Part shown: positions 59,477-64,000 of the stretch, piece after piece | Layout: each line of letters starts with the position of its first letter | How positions within the stretch are numbered: position 1 is the first letter of the stretch | DNA from: Blumeriella jaapii | Lineage: Eukaryota > Ascomycota > Leotiomycetes > Helotiales > Drepanopezizaceae | Reading direction: 5' to 3' | DNA length: 64,000 nucleotides | NCBI GenBank assembly: GCA_009599575.1 | Contig: VWND01000014.1 | Span: 372,001 to 436,000 of the forward strand | Position numbers and translations under genes: made by a program | The notes under the pieces: model-generated | The model's input: the letters and a program-made list of their open reading frames with translations, nothing else | What the model was told of the DNA's origin: nothing | The model's database searches: none

Positions 59477-60278
59477 CTAGCTCATCTCCACATCCTCGCC
59501 AGCGCCGTTGCCTTTTCCATGGCCGTTGGCATGGGAGGCCGGGTTGGAGATGGTCGAGCCGGAGCTCAGGCGCGGAGCGCGGCTCTCCGTCTTCAGCTGC
59601 TCGTTGGGATCCCCCTCCTCCGCATCCTCACCCGTCTGAGCCGCAGCAGCATGAGTGCCGAAGCCGTTGACGCCGTTGGCACCAGGGTTCGCGCCGTCGA
59701 GAGTCGTCTGGCCGGCCTCGGCTGAGCGTTCGCCATGGCTCTTCTTGGGCGCGGCCAGCAGTTTCTTGGCCTCGCCGTAGGTCATGGTCTTGGGGACGAC
59801 GTCCGCGAGGAACTCGAACTTGTCGTTGTTGGAAACAGCGGTGGCTGCGGGTTGTGTGGGTTAGCTGGTTATTCCGTCCTGTGCTTGGTAAAGGGAGGGG
59901 AGGGAGGGGTTTAAAGTACCGATATCGCGGTATTGGATGTTGCGGCGCGGCTTCTTTTCAGACTTGACGACCTCGTGGGCCTTCTCAGCGAGCATTTGGA
60001 TGAAGAGCTCCTGCGCTCTGGTTAGAGATTGATTATGTGCTGTAGGCTGGGGGTGACTGACCGTAGCGACGGTGACGACGAAAGCGGCGGAGTTGGAGCA
60101 AGCGTGGACGTCGGGGTCAGCCTGGATCATCTTCTTGACGCGGGAGACTGCAGCACGTGTAAGTATAGTACGCGGCCAAGCTGAATCTGAGACCGAGGTC
60201 GCGCTGGGACGTACGAGGAAGCTGGGTGGTGCCGGTGGCCTCCTTGCGAGGAGCGATGGGAGCGGTATTGTAAGGCAT
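59477..60278 (-). CDS. DPB3: Histone-fold protein of the Dpb3/CHRAC1 (NF-YC-like) family
   Basis: Small histone-fold protein. Relatives are a subunit of DNA polymerase epsilon (Dpb3/POLE4) or of the CHRAC remodelling complex (CHRAC1), and pair with a Dpb4-type partner. Exons are 60278-60215, 60147-60062, 60010-59920 and 59844-59477; introns are 67, 51 (GTCAGT donor, CTAAC branch) and 75 bp. The product is 202 aa. The histone fold spans about 20-110: LPLSRVKKMIQADPDV, AAFVVTVATELFIQMLAEKA, RRNIQYRDIATAVSNNDKF, EFLADVVPKTMTYGEAKKLL. The C-terminal half is low-complexity, rich in Gly, Asn, Ala and acidic residues. MPYNTAPIAPRKEATG is taken as the start. An in-frame ATG at 60545 would add 89 residues. 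FLADVVPK resembles CHRAC1 more than POLE4, so the exact orthology is uncertain. Confidence 0.9.
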
Positions 60279-60545
60279 CTTGATGGCTCGTTCGGAGGAG
60301 GTGCTTTCAAGACGGGCCTGTCGGAGGGGGAGGTCTGGTACTTTGGCGTCTTGACTTCTTGACTCACGCCTCTGATTGACGGCTTCAGCCTCGCTGAGGT
60401 CGGGCTCAGAAGCTCGGAATGCAGTCTGTGGTGGTGCTTCGGATTGAGGTCGGGCTGCTGCTGCATTCGCGTTTCTCACCCATTGACGAAGGGAAATGCC
60501 TTCAATCTCCCAGGGCTGGATTCCAGTATCCTTACTTCTGCCCAT
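60279..60545 (-). other. In-frame upstream extension or leader ORF of the Dpb3-like gene
   Basis: The frame of the histone-fold exon stays open upstream to an ATG at 60545, adding 89 codons (starting MGRSKDTGIQPWEIEGISLR). A good GTGAGT donor sits inside it at about 60366-60361. A first exon spliced to a site near 60279, for example before ATGCC, is therefore possible. I do not recognise the peptide. It may be an N-terminal extension, an upstream ORF or a leader exon. Confidence 0.4.
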
Positions 60546-61446
60546 TGTTAGCGTCTGGTACCAGAAAAGTCGACTGGTGTTGGAAAGATAAAAAGATCAA
60601 GGGGGTGGGGATGGGGATGGGGGATGGGGGATGGCTAGAAAGTAGCTAGAAGGTAGCCAAATCTCAAACTGAAAACAAGGTGACTCATCCGAGATTTCGA
60701 AAGGAATGATTTCGGAAGGAATGATTGGAAAACAAAACATGTTTTGTTTTGTTCTGCGAAATCGAAGTGTTGATGCCCTAGATACTTACTTCTAGCCTTA
60801 CAGTTAGGGGTTTGTATCCCTGGTGCACTTCAATGGACCAGAAATCACTTCTCCAAGAAGCGAGTCGTTTGAGGGCAATGGAGGCTGGCTTGCTTGGAGA
60901 ACCTTCTACTAGATTTCTTAGTCAGTATTCTATGTATGAAAAATGTCCTTACTCACAATTTCGAGTGCCACGTAGCTGTATGGCAACCTCAGTTGGCTAC
61001 CGACGTCGGGGTTGGTTGGATGTTCGAGAGAGGAGGAGAGGCGCGACGTGAACGACGCGAGCAGTTCGGCAAAGTGACCCACCTTTCCCGTGACATAAGA
61101 GGACGTAAGGTGTGCATCTCCCACTCACCTTCAACGTCCCAATACTACCGATCACCATCTTGCTTTTCTGGAGCCAGAGCCCTTGAGAATTTGTGCTTGG
61201 TATACCCCGTTTCAACGGTGTTGGTTTCACCGAGTGCTGGTGCCCAAGACAGCCGCGACAACAAGATCCGTACGCATGCTCGGTAGGTAAGGTAACAATG
61301 AGGCTGCGCGTGATCCAGCAGGCTATCTCTCTAGTATAAGGCACAGCTCCTACAACCACTCTCAGCGTCACAAACACGACCTACACCCAGCCTGTGTTTT
61401 CACAAATTGATCGAATGATCACCGTTTAACTAGGCTGCTCTTCAAG
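60546..61446. other. Divergent intergenic region between the Dpb3-like and C2-domain genes
   Basis: About 0.9 kb without a supported gene. A G-rich run (GGGGTGGGGATGGGGATGGG and on) lies at about 60601-60635, just upstream of the Dpb3-like leader. Short frames such as 60894-61286 show no recognisable protein. Confidence 0.45.
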
Positions 61447-63996
61447 ATGAATCAACAGTTCAACGGGGATCTAAGCGACTTGATAGCGCGAGGATGGAAG
61501 GTACGCCAACATCCCGCTATCGCTCAGCTTCAAGTCACTCATATTGTAGAGCTACAAAACGCTGTCACAAGCTCCAGAACAGCTCAAATCCGTGTGCGAA
61601 GCAGTGGTCTTCACGGTGGATCTTCTACGCATGACACATGATGCTATTCAAGAGAATGAACTTTCTGCTGCCGATCGATGGGTGATCAACAGCCAGAAGG
61701 AAACGATCAACGTGGCGTTTGAGCAGTTAGAAGCCACTTTGACTGGTTTGAGATCGGGCCGACTGGGTCTTGAGATGCTTGCTTCTATGGAGGATAAGTT
61801 AATCGCTCAATCGAACCAGCTCTCCTCATTTTTGGACATCTTGCAAGGGTAGGTACAATCTACAGCACCATCGGTCCTTAGTTAGGGCTTTCGCCTTTTC
61901 CTCAATCCTGCTTTGGGTTCGGCGTTTATGCGTTCGATGCCGTTTCTTCGTTGAACATTTAAAAAGACACATCACAGCTGGGGTTTCACTGACCTCGGTC
62001 TTAGTTACTCGAGGGATAAGATTTCGACTGCCCTAGGCAACGTGCCGAATATTGAATCAATCGCATTAGACTGGGAGTCTCTGCAAGTGGAACTTTTGAA
62101 ACTAGGTGTCTCCAAAGACTTGGCTCAAGAAAATTTCTTTCTCATCGACGAATATCTGAAGGAGCATGTATCGGGCGGTAACCGTGTTGTAGAAATCCTA
62201 GAGCCCGAAGCTGAGACAACTAGAGATATGGAAGCAGTCCATCTTAATATTGCAGACGAAGAGTTACCCGGCTATACACCAGGGCCAAAACCGGGAACTA
62301 TCGAGGAAAAAGTTCAGTCGCTGGAGCAGACCACGATGGTCATGAACCATAGTGATCCGGAAGCAGCCATGGCAACGTCGTCTAAATCTCCTCCTGCCTA
62401 CACATTTGAGGAAGGACAAGACGAGACTCAGGATGAAGACTTTGCAAGATACATCCGGGAAGCTATATGTAACGAGGCCAGTCGACGGAAGCTTGAACGA
62501 AGTGAAAACCCCAATATTGGCCCACAGCCTCATTTCTGGTTACCAAAGTCGATCCAGCTCCAGTATCACGGACGTGAGGATATCATAACCCTTTTGGAAC
62601 CAAACTCGTTCACGGCGATGGCGTACGAGACAGCACCGAAATGCACCGAAGAGATTGAGAGACTGATGACACTCCTGCGGGTTTCTTTCGAGCAGAAGAA
62701 CCTTTCTCGAGCCGATGTCGTCGTAGTTGAGGCTTCTGGTGCTCTGGATTCCATGTCAAAGGCAATATCAAAGTTCATGCTGCTCCAGGACCAACACAAA
62801 TCGGCGGACACGTTCAGTGACTTGGATGCTCTAGAATTTGAATACAGTACTGCGAGCTGCCTAGAGCCACAGCCGGATTTCCCCGCAAAAGAATTTGAAC
62901 TCTGCCAGAAAGGTTACTACCAACTCCTGACGTACATCATGGGCTTGCTAGAGGTCTTCTCGCATATCTTCCAAGGGCGAACGTATATCACTCGCTCACG
63001 CCATGAACTCGAGTGGTTGTGGAAGGAGAAGAAGATGAACATTCGGATGGCGTGGGTCGAGAAGCAACTAGCTGGATGGGATGACATGGAGCAAGCAGTG
63101 CTGTTCTGTAGAGACTGGCGTCGTCGTCATCCATCAGTTCAAGACGAAGCTCTTCAAGCGCTGAAAAGCTGGCAACAGGCGGAACGAATACTTTCCGGGT
63201 CCGAGTACGATGACAGCTTCGACATTACCGTCATCTCTGCTTCGGGACTGCCAAAGTCTACGTTTGGGCGACCTACGGCATTCGTCAAGCTTACTTTCTA
63301 CATCGCGAGCAAATTGGGCGGACAGATGAGAGCTCGTGAGGAGAAGACCGAGGTAGCTTCAAAGTCCCAGGAGCCGGTTTGGAACAAGAACTTCCCGATC
63401 ACCTTGGCGAAGACGTCGAGCTGGAAAAACCTAGACGTGGACGTCTATGACCGCGTTGCTGGCATGGAGAATCACATTGGACGGGCTCGGCTGCCCTTCT
63501 CGTTGATACCTGGCGTTGAAGCTAATCTAGCCAACAGGAGCTTGATCTATGGGTTGGATGGTATGAAATCCTCTTTGAAAGCTCTCTGAAAGAGCTTCGT
63601 TCTCCCACACTGACTCGGTTACCAGAAGTAGTCGAATTTCCACTTAGCATGCCCATCGGCAAGGGCAAGGAGAAGGAGCCCACTTTGGTCAAACTCAGAC
63701 TGAAGTGGCCCGGTCGTCAGTCTAAGGTCGAGGCGGCATCATTGGTGACCTCGCCACCGGGCAAGATGTTCAAGGCTGGCTTCACAGGTATATCTCTGTC
63801 GCAAGAGGAGAGAGATGCAAGGAAGATCAGGAGGTCGGCGCCGGGCCAAGCTGAGTTGAGACATACCAGCGATACCGGTACATACGGAGCAAGTAACAGG
63901 ACTGTACATCACCATTCCCGGGCTGCTGGCTCTGCTGCCTCCGCTTCATCGTCTGTGCAGGGCGGAGGAGGTTCGGTGTCGCTCAATTTGGGCTGA
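61447..63996 (+). CDS. C2-domain protein, function unknown
   Basis: Four exons (61447-61500, 61550-61848, 62005-63560, 63626-63996) with introns of 49, 156 and 65 bp join in frame to a 759-aa product. The stop is 4 bp before the window end. Residues 1-180 are helical (SYKTLSQAPEQLKSVCEAV, then a predicted coiled region), reminiscent of N-terminal helical domains on fungal NLR-like and ankyrin proteins; this is only a resemblance. The middle is mixed helix with an acidic linker. A C2 fold spans about 520-662: DSFDITVISASGLPKSTFG, then FVKLTFYI, then EPVWNKNFPITL, VYDRVAGMENHIGRARLPF and VKLRLKW. The usual calcium-binding aspartates in loop 1 are missing, so it may bind lipid or protein without calcium. 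The Ser/Gly/Ala-rich tail is likely disordered. There is no signal peptide or membrane helix. Confidence 0.88.
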
Positions 63997-64000
63997 GGAG

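Overview
The window is from a filamentous ascomycete (Pezizomycotina). The genes have short introns (47-156 bp) with GT..AG ends and CTAAC/CTGAC-type branch sites, and the products are typical fungal housekeeping proteins. The left two thirds carry the mark of repeat-induced point mutation (RIP). The species cannot be named from the sequence.

Positions 1-41405 are an AT-rich block of dead, nested retroelements with no intact gene. At the far left, two copies of one Ty3/Gypsy chromovirus face each other. The left copy (1-3903) is cut by the window edge. The right copy (5442-11913, minus strand) is complete, with 295-bp LTRs and an AATAC target duplication, and it sits inside a Tad-like LINE (3904-5441 plus 11914-15130). 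From 15358 to 41405 three LTR retrotransposons are nested in one another. A 7.4-kb chromovirus (minus, flanked by TCCGT) was split by a second Gypsy element of about 11.3 kb (19703-38359, minus). That element was then split by another copy of the first family (27894-35246, plus, flanked by AAAAG). The LTR pairs and target duplications fix the order of insertion. The 11.3-kb element carries a long extra reading frame between pol and its 3' LTR that I could not assign.

At 41405 the composition changes abruptly to a gene-rich, GC-balanced region. In order it holds: cytosolic prolyl-tRNA synthetase (minus); TCP1/CCT1 chaperonin subunit alpha (plus); the Rieske iron-sulfur protein of complex III (minus); a small, charged, uncharacterised protein (plus); the VPS15 regulatory kinase of the class III PI3-kinase complex (plus); U2 snRNP protein A' (plus); a Dpb3/CHRAC1-like histone-fold protein (minus); and a 759-residue C2-domain protein of unknown function (plus), whose stop codon lies 4 bp before the window end. 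All exon joins were worked out by hand, and every spliced frame closes. The genes share no pathway; this is ordinary core-genome territory beside a RIP-inactivated transposon block.

The spacers hold notable simple sequence. There is a tandem array with a period of about 160 bp between the divergent prolyl-tRNA synthetase and TCP1 genes, an indel-free 16-bp minisatellite between VPS15 and U2A', a run of long G tracts just upstream of the prolyl-tRNA synthetase start, and several GTAC- and CTAC-type repeats. No rRNA, tRNA or CRISPR array was recognised.
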